Assembly: GCF_008312935.1 (NCBI RefSeq)
Contig: NZ_VSZO01000009.1
Span: forward strand, 248,001 to 312,000
Reading direction: 5' to 3'
DNA: 64,000 bases
From: Roseiconus lacunae
GTDB lineage: Bacteria; Planctomycetota; Planctomycetia; Pirellulales; Pirellulaceae
Shown here: in pieces, positions 26,903 through 34,315 of the stretch
Position numbering within the stretch: position 1 is the first letter of the stretch
Layout of the letters: the number at the start of each line of letters is the position of its first letter
Notes under the pieces: generated by a model
What the model saw: the letters and a program-made list of their open reading frames with translations, nothing else
Databases searched by the model: none
Told to the model about the DNA's origin: nothing
Program-made: the position numbers and the translations under genes

Positions 26903-27664
26903 CTAGGCACTCTGACTTTGCACCAACAGTCCCGCCGAAACCCCACCGAGGACTAACATGACGATCAGGGCACCGATACGACCTTTCGGTTGCTGGAACA
27001 CGAAAACGAACAAATAAACCACCGTCAAACAAAGCAGTCCTGTGTTACGATCTTGCCGGAACCCCTCGGTGACAAGTTTGACGAAGGCACCAAAGGAGAC
27101 CAACGCGCAAGCGGTTCCCGAAAGCTGCAAGAAAGTACGCATGGCATTGAACGAGCTTTCTCCGGTCACACGGTTCGCCGACATCAATGCCATCACCGCA
27201 AGTGCGGTCGCGCTCCCCAGGATGAACAGGATCAACCCCAGCATCCACCACGGCATTCCGGCTTTGTCAGTCATGTCGCGTTGCAGTTTGTCTGCCCGCT
27301 TCATGTCATCCGCGGCACGCTCAAGTGCCAATGCCCCAGGCGAAATATCCAAGCCTGCGGTCATGTGTCCGCGAACGAGTTGCCCGGTGGCCTTATTAAA
27401 ACCGCATTTGGTGCACAACACCGCTTCGGCAGCCATTTCCGCGTTGCAGTTCGGACACAACGCACCGATGTTGTTGCTGAATCCCTCCTCGTCAAACAGA
27501 TCGTTCAGCGGATTACCCGCCGCCGTCGTCCCCACGCTCTGTGCCGCCGGAGCGGCGGGAACCTGGATTGGCGCCTTGCACTTTGGGCAGGAAACGGTGC
27601 GACCGGCAAACTGCTCTTTGACCGAGAGGGACTGACCGCATTGGCAACGAATCGAGATCGGCAT
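26903..27664 (-). CDS. Zinc-ribbon membrane protein of unknown function
   Basis: 253 residues from ATG 27664 (MPISIRCQCG), chosen over a longer frame because the first ribbon starts there. Two zinc ribbons: Cys7/Cys9-Cys26/Cys29 (CQC...CPKC) and Cys70/Cys73-Cys84/Cys87 (CPNC...CTKC). An acidic/helical linker precedes four predicted membrane helices (WMLGLILFILGSATALAVMAL at ~140, then three more to the C-terminus). This N-ribbon/C-membrane layout is widespread in planctomycetes and has no established role. It is transcribed alone. Confidence 0.85.
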   Translation of the reverse strand: MPISIRCQCGQSLSVKEQFAGRTVSCPKCKAPIQVPAAPAAQSVGTTAAGNPLNDLFDEEGFSNNIGALCPNCNAEMAAEAVLCTKCGFNKATGQLVRGHMTAGLDISPGALALERAADDMKRADKLQRDMTDKAGMPWWMLGLILFILGSATALAVMALMSANRVTGESSFNAMRTFLQLSGTACALVSFGAFVKLVTEGFRQDRNTGLLCLTVVYLFVFVFQQPKGRIGALIVMLVLGGVSAGLLVQSQSA

Positions 27665-27903
27665 GGATTCTGACGAGAGAAAGTGGGGGAGAGATCGGCG
27701 CAATCCGCCTGAGTGCACTCAACCTGACCAATCCAGGCCCAGCGTGAGTAATGCAGGAGGGCTAGGAACAACCGATCCGAAGCTTTTTCAGCCGAACGCG
27801 TTCGCATCGGGCGACGTCAGCTAAACCGCCGCCACGGCTAAACACCGTCGGCTCACAAGTCGGCACGCATCGGATTTCGGAGAGGTTCTCAGGAGACACG
27901 GAT

Positions 27904-28185
27904 TCACAAGACACATTGTGACCTAGCAACGTCCGTTCGTCCAGATTTACAACGACGACCGCTCCCAATGCTTTGCGGCCGATTGTTCACAGGCCCACTG
28001 CTTACAATCACCGGTCCATTGTTCACCGGTCCAACGAGCTGTCCAGCAAGACGCCGATGCCATCGCACAGATTCGGGGCAACTCGTGCTGGTTTTTACGG
28101 TTCTACCGCGCAACGGCTCCGAACAAAGCGTCAACGTCCCGATCAAACAGCACGCGGCAAGCAAGGTGAATCGCGATGCACGCAT
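27904..28185 (-). CDS. Possible small secreted protein
   Basis: 93 residues from ATG 28185, in the 587-base gap (27665-28251) where nothing else is supported. The N-terminus MRASRFTLLAACCLIGTLTLCSE reads as a signal peptide. The mature part has an internal near-repeat, GPVNNGPVIVSSGPVNNRP, and ends with Cys/Arg-rich sequence. It starts 66 bases downstream of the GT81 gene, in the same direction. No homologue recognised. The gene may be chance; the signal-peptide-like start is the main support. Confidence 0.35.
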   Translation of the reverse strand: MRASRFTLLAACCLIGTLTLCSEPLRGRTVKTSTSCPESVRWHRRLAGQLVGPVNNGPVIVSSGPVNNRPQSIGSGRRCKSGRTDVARSQCVL

Positions 28186-28251
28186 GAGATTCCGCTATCG
28201 TTGAGGTCCCGCTGCCCGCCGCGCTCCGGTAAATCCAACGATGCCGATGCA

Positions 28252-29448
28252 TTACGTCGCGTCGCGGAGACGATCGACAAAATCTGGAAACGCGGCTCGC
28301 ACCCGACTCCAGTTCGGAATCGCTTCCGCCCCGTTAGGGTCGGCGCGAAAGACTTCGGCGGCCGTCGTGATGCAAGTTGCAAACGCGTCAATCATCGTTT
28401 CTTCGCCATGGCGATCGTAATCCAAGCCATTGACGCGTGCATCGGCGGCATACTGTCGAATACAGTCCTGAGCGGTGCGCAAAAACAAGCTCCGCAAGGT
28501 GATGAACGCACCGTCGCCCAAAATTACGCCTTGGCTGGCAAGCGTTCGGTAGATCGTTGTCAAAATGTCGGTCGCCATTTTCATCAGTCCCGCCTGCTTG
28601 TTGTGCAACGAAGCGTCCTGATGCTTATGCTCATACAAACGACACAAGTCCGCTTGGCAGACACGCTTCAAAGAGGTGTTGCGGAACACTTCTGCCAACG
28701 TTCCGACTTCCAGCCCCCAATCGCTGGGAATCCGATTGGTTCTCGCCAGATTTCGCGTCAGTGAGAATTCACCTGAGAGCGGATATCGAAAGTTCGCTAG
28801 GAAATGAACAAATCGGTTACTGGGGTAAATCTTCATCAACGCCCGCAGCAGCGGCGCTACCAACAACCGAACCACTCGGCCGTGCATTCGATCGGTCACG
28901 CGAGCGTAATACGCTTTGCAGAATTCAAAGTCGAGCGCCGGATGCACCATCGGTAGACACAATCGTGACAACAGCGTCCGATCGTAGTCCACAATGTCAC
29001 AGTCGTGGAGTGCGAAGACTTCGATCGACGGATCTGCAAGCAGGTATCCGAACGCCGTCCACACGCTACGCCCTTTGCCGGGTGTGTTGACCGGAATCCC
29101 GGCATCGATCAATTCGTCATACATCCCCTGCACTTTTGGACCGTCGGTCCATAACACTTTGCACCTTGACCCCAATGAGGCGACTTTCTGTAGCGTTTCC
29201 TGGTAGTCGGATTCATCGGGAGCAACCCCAAGCGTCACCACAATCGTGTCGACGTAGTCGGCACCGGCGAGCTCTGCGACGATCTTGTCAAAGGGTTCGG
29301 CGCGCATGTCCGATGCCGTCACCGGCAAAACTAAGCCGACCTTGGACTCCTGTGTCGCGGCCACCAACATCTCTTCCATCTGATCCAACCCGCCAGTCCG
29401 CAAGTCGTGAATGGTTGTGATCAGTTCGTGCTGAAAGAAGTCAGGCAT
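28252..29448 (-). CDS. GT81-family synthase, glucosyl-3-phosphoglycerate synthase-like
   Basis: 398 residues from ATG 29448 (MPDFFQHELI); upstream in-frame sequence is dropped. GT-A fold with LVLPVTASDM near 38, PGKGRSVWTAFGYLLADPSIEVFALHDCDIVDYD at ~118-150 (metal site D-C-D), MHGRVVRLLVAPLLRALMKIYP, and PLSGEFSLTRNLARTNRIPSDWGLEVGTLAEVF at ~225-255. This arrangement matches GpgS/MpgS enzymes, which couple NDP-glucose or GDP-mannose to 3-phosphoglycerate. In Rhodopirellula it could feed mannosylglucosylglycerate or other compatible solutes. No phosphatase gene is adjacent. Donor specificity is not decided by the sequence. Confidence 0.8.
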   Translation of the reverse strand: MPDFFQHELITTIHDLRTGGLDQMEEMLVAATQESKVGLVLPVTASDMRAEPFDKIVAELAGADYVDTIVVTLGVAPDESDYQETLQKVASLGSRCKVLWTDGPKVQGMYDELIDAGIPVNTPGKGRSVWTAFGYLLADPSIEVFALHDCDIVDYDRTLLSRLCLPMVHPALDFEFCKAYYARVTDRMHGRVVRLLVAPLLRALMKIYPSNRFVHFLANFRYPLSGEFSLTRNLARTNRIPSDWGLEVGTLAEVFRNTSLKRVCQADLCRLYEHKHQDASLHNKQAGLMKMATDILTTIYRTLASQGVILGDGAFITLRSLFLRTAQDCIRQYAADARVNGLDYDRHGEETMIDAFATCITTAAEVFRADPNGAEAIPNWSRVRAAFPDFVDRLRDAT

Positions 29449-29782
29449 GGTGCACCGCCAATTGCGAAAGGGAATCCAGTGCCGGCGTTTGCCACATCGG
29501 CAAACCGAAATCAAGGCCAGAGAAGAGTTTCCGTTGATCGACACAGACAATCAACCCCGGACCGCACGACCCGACAAAGAGGGGAAATCAAAGGGACCAC
29601 AACGGCGGTCTATGTCGACGCGGTCGCTCATCGCCGGCCAGCATTGGTCGCCAAAGGTTGGTAAGACGCCCCGGCCTGCGATCAATCGCGACTGGCCACA
29701 CACTACAAATTAGACCTTTTGTCTTGTTTTCGAGTCCGCGGTCACTTAGAACGTATTGGAAAAGCATCCTGCCGCAACAAAC
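29449..29782 (-). other. Upstream region of the GT81 gene with a leader hairpin
   Basis: 334 bases without a gene. A stable hairpin GTTTGCC-ACATC-GGCAAAC lies at 29487-29505, about 40 bases before the GT81 ATG, so it would fall in the leader RNA. No other structure is seen before the repeat at 29783. Confidence 0.5.
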
Positions 29783-29913
29783 CTAGTGCTCCGTCTAGAT
29801 CAAATGTTCGAGTTCGGCTCATCGGCCGATGGGCGTTCGCCTCGGTGATTGCACCGAAACCGTGGCGAACGCCATGCGGCTAATCCTAATTTCGAAGGTT
29901 GACGAAGCACTAG
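29783..29913 (+). repeat. Dispersed ~130-bp repeat, copy B (full length)
   Basis: 131 bases, bounded by CTAGTGCTCCGTC on the left and GACGAAGCACTAG on the right: imperfect terminal inverted repeats, each flanked by TA. Internal arms CGGCCGATGGGCGTT and AACGCCATGCGGCT can pair. The spacer holds GAAACCGTGGCGAACGCC, the best-conserved core among copies. It translates by chance into VANAMRLILISKVDEALAN, which should not be taken as protein. It lies 114 bases before the gene at 30027. Confidence 0.85.
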
Positions 29914-30026
29914 CCAACGAAATACGGCTGATGGGCCACACCCGATTTTTAGCCGTACCGAAACACTCGACCGAAATCGCGAGTCGAAAACCGGACCGTG
30001 ACAGCGAAACAAAGGACGACATTACG

Positions 30027-30989
30027 ATGGTGATTGCATCTCCTTCACGCCGTGGATCCATCGGCGTCGTGATCATGTTCGCCGTGACCACGTTCGCTTT
30101 AAAAGGAACCGCCGACGAACCCCCGACACGCACCGATCAGTCATCCAACGATCAGTCATCCAACGATCAGTCATCCAACGATCAGTCATCCAACGATCAG
30201 TCATCCAACGATCAGTCATCCAACGATCGGTCGCACAGCAACGCCGATCACGCCCTGCGAATCACGACCGAGGCGGCAAAGAATTACGAATTCTATCCCA
30301 CTAGCAATCCGGCTCGGCAGTTCGCATTCCAGCCCCGCTCGGTCCTGCGATGGTCCAACCCGGTCGCGGGTGAGATCTACGGAAACGTTTACCTTTGGAC
30401 CGACAATGGGAGACCACAAGTAATCGGATCGATCTATCAGTGGTATTCACCGATGACACACGGATCACACGAGTTTCATTCACTCTGCGCCGAAGCAATC
30501 GAAGGACAACGACAAGGCCGCACCGTCATGCGTTCCCAGGATCCGGGTCTTTCCTGGCAACAAGTCCCCGAACAACCGGAAGTCGCCGAAACGAAACCCC
30601 GCCGAACGCGACAGCTCAGCTCAATCGCACGACGGTTTCAGATCACCAAAACAGATCGTGAATCAGTCACTCGCCAACTTCGACTGCTCGCCCAACCAAT
30701 TTATCGCTACGGCGATCAGGATTCCGACATCGTCGACGGTGCAATTTACACGTTTGTGCAGGGCACAGACCCAGAAGTCTTCTTGCTGATCGAATCGATT
30801 AAGCTAAACGGCAAAGACCGCTGGCACTACGCGTTCGCCCGCATGAACAGCGTCAAATTTGTTGCCGAGTACCGCGACCGCGACGGTGAATACCGAGACG
30901 TCTGGACGAAGGAAATTCAACCCTGGGGCGTCGTCAAAAGCGGGCGAGAACCGTACGCCAACTTCGGCCCGTTCAACGCCAGCAACTAG
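30027..30989 (+). CDS. Secreted protein with DQSSN tandem repeats, unknown function
   Basis: 320 residues from ATG 30027, with AAAGGACG about 10 bases upstream; the frame's earlier ATG at 29829 lies inside repeat copy B and is rejected. Signal peptide ~1-28 (GVVIMFAVTTFALKGTADE). Six exact DQSSN pentapeptides follow at ~37-66. Two folded regions come next: ~85-160 (LRWSNPVAGEIYGNVYLWTDNGRPQVIGSIYQWY) and ~205-320 (LRLLAQPIYRYGDQDSDIVDGAIYTFVQGTDPEVFLLIESIK), a recurrent planctomycete secreted domain with no known activity. The stop codon TAG is formed by the first bases of repeat copy C. The gene is thus boxed between two same-direction copies. Confidence 0.85.
   Translation: MVIASPSRRGSIGVVIMFAVTTFALKGTADEPPTRTDQSSNDQSSNDQSSNDQSSNDQSSNDQSSNDRSHSNADHALRITTEAAKNYEFYPTSNPARQFAFQPRSVLRWSNPVAGEIYGNVYLWTDNGRPQVIGSIYQWYSPMTHGSHEFHSLCAEAIEGQRQGRTVMRSQDPGLSWQQVPEQPEVAETKPRRTRQLSSIARRFQITKTDRESVTRQLRLLAQPIYRYGDQDSDIVDGAIYTFVQGTDPEVFLLIESIKLNGKDRWHYAFARMNSVKFVAEYRDRDGEYRDVWTKEIQPWGVVKSGREPYANFGPFNASN
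30135..30224 (+). repeat. 15-bp coding minisatellite, six units
   Basis: GATCAGTCATCCAAC repeats six times without a mismatch (90 bases), encoding (DQSSN)x6, then a seventh, altered unit (GATCGGTCGCACAGC). Identical codons in every unit point to recent slippage or gene conversion, so the number of units is likely to vary between strains. Confidence 0.95.
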
Positions 30990-31118
30990 TGCGCCGACCA
31001 TCTTAAATCTCCGCCCGTCGGCTCATCAGCCGATGGGATTTAGCCGCGGTGATTGCACCAAGACCGTGGCGAACTCCATACGGCTAATCCAAATTTCGAA
31101 AGTTGACGAAGCACTCGC
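30986..31118 (+). repeat. Dispersed ~130-bp repeat, copy C (full length)
   Basis: 133 bases from CTAGTGCGCCGAC to GACGAAGCACTCG, same orientation as copy B. It contains CAGCCGATGGGATTT, GTGATTGCACCAAGACCGTGGCGAAC and CATACGGCTAATCC. Its left-terminal CTAG overlaps and supplies the TAG stop of the preceding gene. The right end is 12 bases from the end of the histidine kinase gene, so it fills the whole convergent spacer. Confidence 0.85.
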
Positions 31119-31129
31119 TAACTCGCCGA

Positions 31130-31816
31130 TCAATCAACGGGAGCGCAATCAAAGTGCAGCGTGACCGTGGTTGGGCCGCCAACAGACGAATCCACGACCA
31201 CGCGATTCCCGACCAAGGCGGCTCGCCCCTTCATCGCACGAATTCCGAAGTGACCGGTCGGCACGCTTTCCGGATCAAATCCTTTACCATGATCCTGAAC
31301 CACCATCCTCGCGTCGTCGCATTTGATGGTGATCGCTGACGCTTCGCCATGCCGGACCGCATTGCGAACCGCTTCGACCAGAATCCGATACGCCGACGTC
31401 GCCACACTGCGATCCAAATCGGGATCCGCCAGCGGTGTCCCCTCGCTGACCTGCCAAGTGACATCGCGGTTGGCACCGCATATCTTCGCCACGGTGTCCC
31501 TGGCTGCCATCAACCAGGGGAGACTCTCGAGTTCTGGTGGGTAGATCTCGGTCAGTAGATTTCGGCCCAGCGACAGTGCCTCACGCAACCAATCGTTGAC
31601 TTGGCCAAGTTGCTGCCTAGCGCTATCACTCAAAACGACGTCGCTATCGGCGTTTGCCGACTCTGCTTTCGCCGCCAACGATTGCACCGTCGCCGAGGCA
31701 CCAAAGATCAACGGAAGCAGTAAGTCGTGCAAGTCATGCGCGATTTGCGAACGTTCCAGATCGAGTAGCTCTGACGCGGCCGGAAGGCCACCACCGGGGG
31801 GCTGTGAGGGTGGCAT
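31130..31816 (-). CDS. Soluble histidine kinase of the HisKA_3 (NarX/LiaS-like) class
   Basis: 228 residues from ATG 31816. The dimerisation/phosphoacceptor part reads ERSQIAHDLHDLLLP, with His30 as the likely phosphorylated residue. ATPase domain: N-box AYRILVEAVRNAVRHG at ~140-157, G1 VVQDHGKGFD near 175, and GHFGIRAMKGRAALVGN near 190. There is no sensor domain or membrane helix, which is short for the family; input must come from a partner. The STAS gene upstream ends 2 bases before this start, so the pair is co-translated. No response regulator gene is adjacent. Confidence 0.87.
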   Translation of the reverse strand: MPPSQPPGGGLPAASELLDLERSQIAHDLHDLLLPLIFGASATVQSLAAKAESANADSDVVLSDSARQQLGQVNDWLREALSLGRNLLTEIYPPELESLPWLMAARDTVAKICGANRDVTWQVSEGTPLADPDLDRSVATSAYRILVEAVRNAVRHGEASAITIKCDDARMVVQDHGKGFDPESVPTGHFGIRAMKGRAALVGNRVVVDSSVGGPTTVTLHFDCAPVD

Positions 31817-31818
31817 CC

Positions 31819-32184
31819 TCAGCTAAACCAACCTTTCTTTTCGAAGCTAGAGATCGCCTTTTCCTCAGATGCTTGGATGTCAAACAGCTTATTGAGGTTG
31901 GTGATTTTGAAGACCTCGAGGACGTTCGGAGAGACCTCGCAAAACTTCAGGTTCACGCTCTGAGCCTTGCAAGTCTTATTCAGCATGACCAACTTCGTGA
32001 TCATCGCCGACGACATGAATGAGACGCCTCGAAAGTTCAACAACAGTTTCTTGTTGATCGCTTGCGGTACGGCCTCCTGCAATTCCCGGCCGACCTGCTC
32101 AATTCGTTGGCTATCGAGAATCTTGCTGTCCATAAACCCGACAACCAAGACTTCGCCGTTATTTTCCGTTGTGGTGGCCGACAT
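31819..32184 (-). CDS. STAS-domain protein (anti-sigma-factor antagonist type)
   Basis: 121 residues from ATG 32184 (MSATTTENNG); a 45-base upstream extension is less likely. STAS fold: VLVVGFMDSKILDSQRIEQVGRELQEAV at ~12-38, KLLLNFRGVSFMSSAMITKLVMLNKTCKAQ at ~46-75, LKFCEVSPNVLEVFKITNLNKLFDI at ~79-103. Ser56 or Ser57 in FMSSAM sits where SpoIIAA/RsbV proteins are phosphorylated. It is directly upstream of a soluble HisKA_3 kinase, not an RsbW-like kinase, which suggests the STAS protein presents the signal to the histidine kinase or vice versa. Confidence 0.88.
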   Translation of the reverse strand: MSATTTENNGEVLVVGFMDSKILDSQRIEQVGRELQEAVPQAINKKLLLNFRGVSFMSSAMITKLVMLNKTCKAQSVNLKFCEVSPNVLEVFKITNLNKLFDIQASEEKAISSFEKKGWFS

Positions 32185-32369
32185 TGACAATGCTGCTATG
32201 AGTAGATGAAGGGGCCAGCGAAAGTTCATGGATGCTCAAAACACATCCCCTTTCGATCCCAACAGAGTACCAGCCCGAACGGCCCAGGGCAATTCGGCGG
32301 CCCTTCTCGGGACGAGATTCTCGGCGGATCGTTCCCCCGACTAGGAAGCCTTCTCCCATTGGGAAAGCC

Positions 32370-32384
32370 CGGCAATTATTGCCG
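32370..32384. promoter_or_regulatory. Short perfect palindrome between the lipoprotein and STAS genes
   Basis: CGGCAAT-T-ATTGCCG, 7-bp arms around one base. The one-base centre does not suit an RNA hairpin, so a protein-binding site is more likely. It lies 186 bases upstream of the STAS start and 39 bases past the end of the lipoprotein gene. The function is not established. Confidence 0.35.
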
Positions 32385-32422
32385 ACCGCAGAAAGCAGAC
32401 CTCGCCGATGTGAAACAGCCGA

Positions 32423-32965
32423 CTAACGCAGATGAAGCTTCGTCGCGTCGACCATCACCGTGTCGATGTCGGCATTGAATGTCGCCGAACCGGTTACCAA
32501 CACCACGTCGCCTTTTTTAATCCCCAGTGCAGTACGTGCATCGCCCGGAATCACATTTCCGTCGGCACCGACAAATCGAACAATCGCCTTGGGAGCCATC
32601 GCCAACTTCCGCTTACAGAACGGACAATTATCAGCGTGTTCGGGATCGCCACCGGCGTGATCTTCGTCGGGAAGTTGCGAAATCATAAACGCGACCTCGC
32701 CTGGCTGAAACGGATCGCTGTCCCCCGCGTCGATCCGTCCTGCGATCACGACGACTTCGTTTTCCATCTCAGCTTCTTTGATTTCCGTCGGCGTCTTTGC
32801 CTCTCCTTCAGGGGCTTCGGAAAGCAACAACTCCGGCGCCGTCGCCTGAGGTCGATCCTGACTGGCATCGGTCGTTGCCAGCTCGGCCGAATCACACCCG
32901 ACCAAGACAACGCAGCCGAGCACGGCGACAAATGTGAATCGAATCAAACCAATAAACATCTTCAT
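32423..32965 (-). CDS. Lipoprotein with a Cys/His cluster, possible metal binder
   Basis: 180 residues from ATG 32965. Lipoprotein signal with lipobox LVGC (Cys24). After a Pro/Glu-rich linker, a beta-rich domain begins near 70 (VVVIAGRIDAGDSDPFQPGEVAFMIS). It carries a loop DEDHAGGDPEHADNCPFCKRK at ~99-119: two His plus CxxC, a likely zinc or other metal site. The end, KGDVVLVTGSATFNADIDTVMVDATKLHL, looks OB-fold-like. Anchored in a periplasmic membrane face. It is on the same strand as the His-rich lipoprotein gene at 33252; the 286-base gap argues for separate transcripts. Confidence 0.8.
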   Translation of the reverse strand: MKMFIGLIRFTFVAVLGCVVLVGCDSAELATTDASQDRPQATAPELLLSEAPEGEAKTPTEIKEAEMENEVVVIAGRIDAGDSDPFQPGEVAFMISQLPDEDHAGGDPEHADNCPFCKRKLAMAPKAIVRFVGADGNVIPGDARTALGIKKGDVVLVTGSATFNADIDTVMVDATKLHLR

Positions 32966-33186
32966 CTACCATCGCCCCTCAGATAACAGCGACTCAGCTT
33001 TAATAATCCAGCGTACCAACACTGGATTGCCACTACAGCGGACGGCGTTAACAGACACAGCGTTTCAGCCACCGTTGAACACCTGACAAGAAGCGTTGTC
33101 GCTCCCGCCGAATTTCCGCTAACGCTCTGCGGATAACGAAGGGTCAACGGCGCCCGTTATCCTTGAAGCAATCAGCGGGGAACGGC

Positions 33187-33206
33187 GTAAGCCCATCACG
33201 GCTTAC
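33187..33206 (-). terminator. Hairpin downstream of the His-rich lipoprotein gene
   Basis: GTAAGCC (33187-33193) and GGCTTAC (33200-33206) form a perfect 7-bp stem with a 6-base loop, 46 bases after the gene's stop. No T-run follows on the minus strand, so it may only stabilise the 3' end. Confidence 0.4.
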
Positions 33207-33251
33207 ACCGCGCCGGATAAACTTGCCCCTAGAAGCAATGGCCAAACGTGA

Positions 33252-33779
33252 TTATTCCACGCCGCTCAATTCGTCGATCGATTTCTGGATCGATTCCTTC
33301 ACTTCGTTGTACTTACCCACCGGATCAACATTTTCATCCGATGTATGCAAAGTATCGTCGACCGCGGTGAAGTCATTGATCAATGACTCGAGCGACGCTT
33401 TTGCCGCAGCCTTGGTCTCCGAGTCATCCATTTTTGCGACCATCTCTTCGCCGGCGATCAACACCTCGCCAACGTGGTGCAATGCTCCGTGGGCGTAGCT
33501 GGGGTTCGAATCGCTCATATGCTTGGCGATTTCCTTGTTCAGCTCGGTGACCTCGGCGACAACTTCGTCAATCGACTTAAAGTCATGGCTATGGTCATCG
33601 TCATGATCGCCGTGGTCGTGACCGGCGTGATCACCATGGTCATGACCATCTTCATGATCGTGCTCAGCCGTTTCGGTCTCGCTGACGGTCGTCGTCGACG
33701 ACTGGCCACAGCCGGGAACGATTGCCAACGAAAAGGCGGCCAAAATACCGAGGCAAAATGTAAAAGTTGTCTTGGTCAT
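33252..33779 (-). CDS. Histidine-rich lipoprotein
   Basis: 175 residues from ATG 33779, the codon that puts a proper lipoprotein signal first (TFCLGILAAFSLAIVPGC, lipobox Cys24). Residues ~40-68 alternate His, Asp and Gly: about ten His in motifs such as HDHGDHAGHDHGDH, typical of metal-buffering segments of zinc, nickel or copper handling proteins. The rest (~70-175) is helical, with NKEIAKHMSDSNPSYAHGALHHVGEVLIAGEEMV, which resembles a small four-helix bundle with further His residues. Probably a periplasmic metal chaperone or sensor; no transporter gene is adjacent. Confidence 0.8.
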   Translation of the reverse strand: MTKTTFTFCLGILAAFSLAIVPGCGQSSTTTVSETETAEHDHEDGHDHGDHAGHDHGDHDDDHSHDFKSIDEVVAEVTELNKEIAKHMSDSNPSYAHGALHHVGEVLIAGEEMVAKMDDSETKAAAKASLESLINDFTAVDDTLHTSDENVDPVGKYNEVKESIQKSIDELSGVE

Positions 33780-33989
33780 CGAGTGTTTGTGTGGGTAGAA
33801 GGAAGGTGGGGGTGACAATCGGCACCCTACGACCGAGGCTTGAAGTTGCGTTGATACGGGCGAGATATTCCAGGGGATACGATGATGACGATTGACGCGT
33901 CCCCGTATTTTATCGGGACTCCGGCACAGGCATGACACCGTCCATTCCACACCACGTCTCCCAACCGGCGGCCAGACCGGCCGATGGCA

Positions 33990-34022
33990 GAAAACAGTCG
34001 GTGGCGAAAAACAGTCGGTGGC
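33990..34022. repeat. Tandem 16-17-bp repeat upstream of the His-rich lipoprotein gene
   Basis: GAAAACAGTCGGTGGC and GAAAAACAGTCGGTGGC follow each other directly within the 532-base stretch 33780-34311, which otherwise holds no gene, only this repeat and copy D of the dispersed element. It could be a pair of binding sites for control of the lipoprotein gene, or slippage. Confidence 0.55.
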
Positions 34023-34189
34023 AAGGCGCCAGGCGGTAGGGAAAAATCGACAGCCTTCAATCACGCGACGGAAGGGAAAACGCAGCCGAAGGCCCACGGC
34101 AGCTTGAAACGCCGACGGGATTCTGACGACAATTATCCCTCACGATTACGCACGCGGCAACGGCTTGGTTCAAACCGTTTGGAACACCC

Positions 34190-34315
34190 CAGCACTTCGT
34201 TCCATTTGAAAATACGGGTTCGAGTCATTAGCCGCGGGTGTTAACCCCGGTTAACGCACCGAAACCGTGGCGAACGCCATGCGGTTAACCCTGAAATCGA
34301 TCCGGAATTCCCTAG
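34190..34315 (+). repeat. Dispersed ~130-bp repeat, copy D
   Basis: Starts CAGCACTTCGTTCC and contains GGTTCGAGTCATTAGCCG, CACCGAAACCGTGGCGAACGCCATGCGGTTAACC, ending TTCCCTAG. The right terminal repeat is degenerate apart from CTAG. Same orientation as copies A, B and C. Its final CTAG (34312-34315) forms the TAG stop of typA, read on the other strand. The GGTTCGAGTC stretch mimics a tRNA T-loop but no tRNA fold surrounds it. Confidence 0.75.

Noticed and set aside
29829-29913. Apparent N-terminal protein extension containing VANAMRLILISKVDEALAN, also seen near 31064, 34267 and 63550
   Set aside because: It is translated repeat DNA; the true start of the adjacent gene is ATG 30027, with its own ribosome-binding site and signal peptide.
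34205-34260. tRNA-like T-loop (GGTTCGAGTC) in repeat copy D
   Set aside because: The motif recurs in other copies of the dispersed repeat, and no acceptor, anticodon or D arm can be drawn around it.
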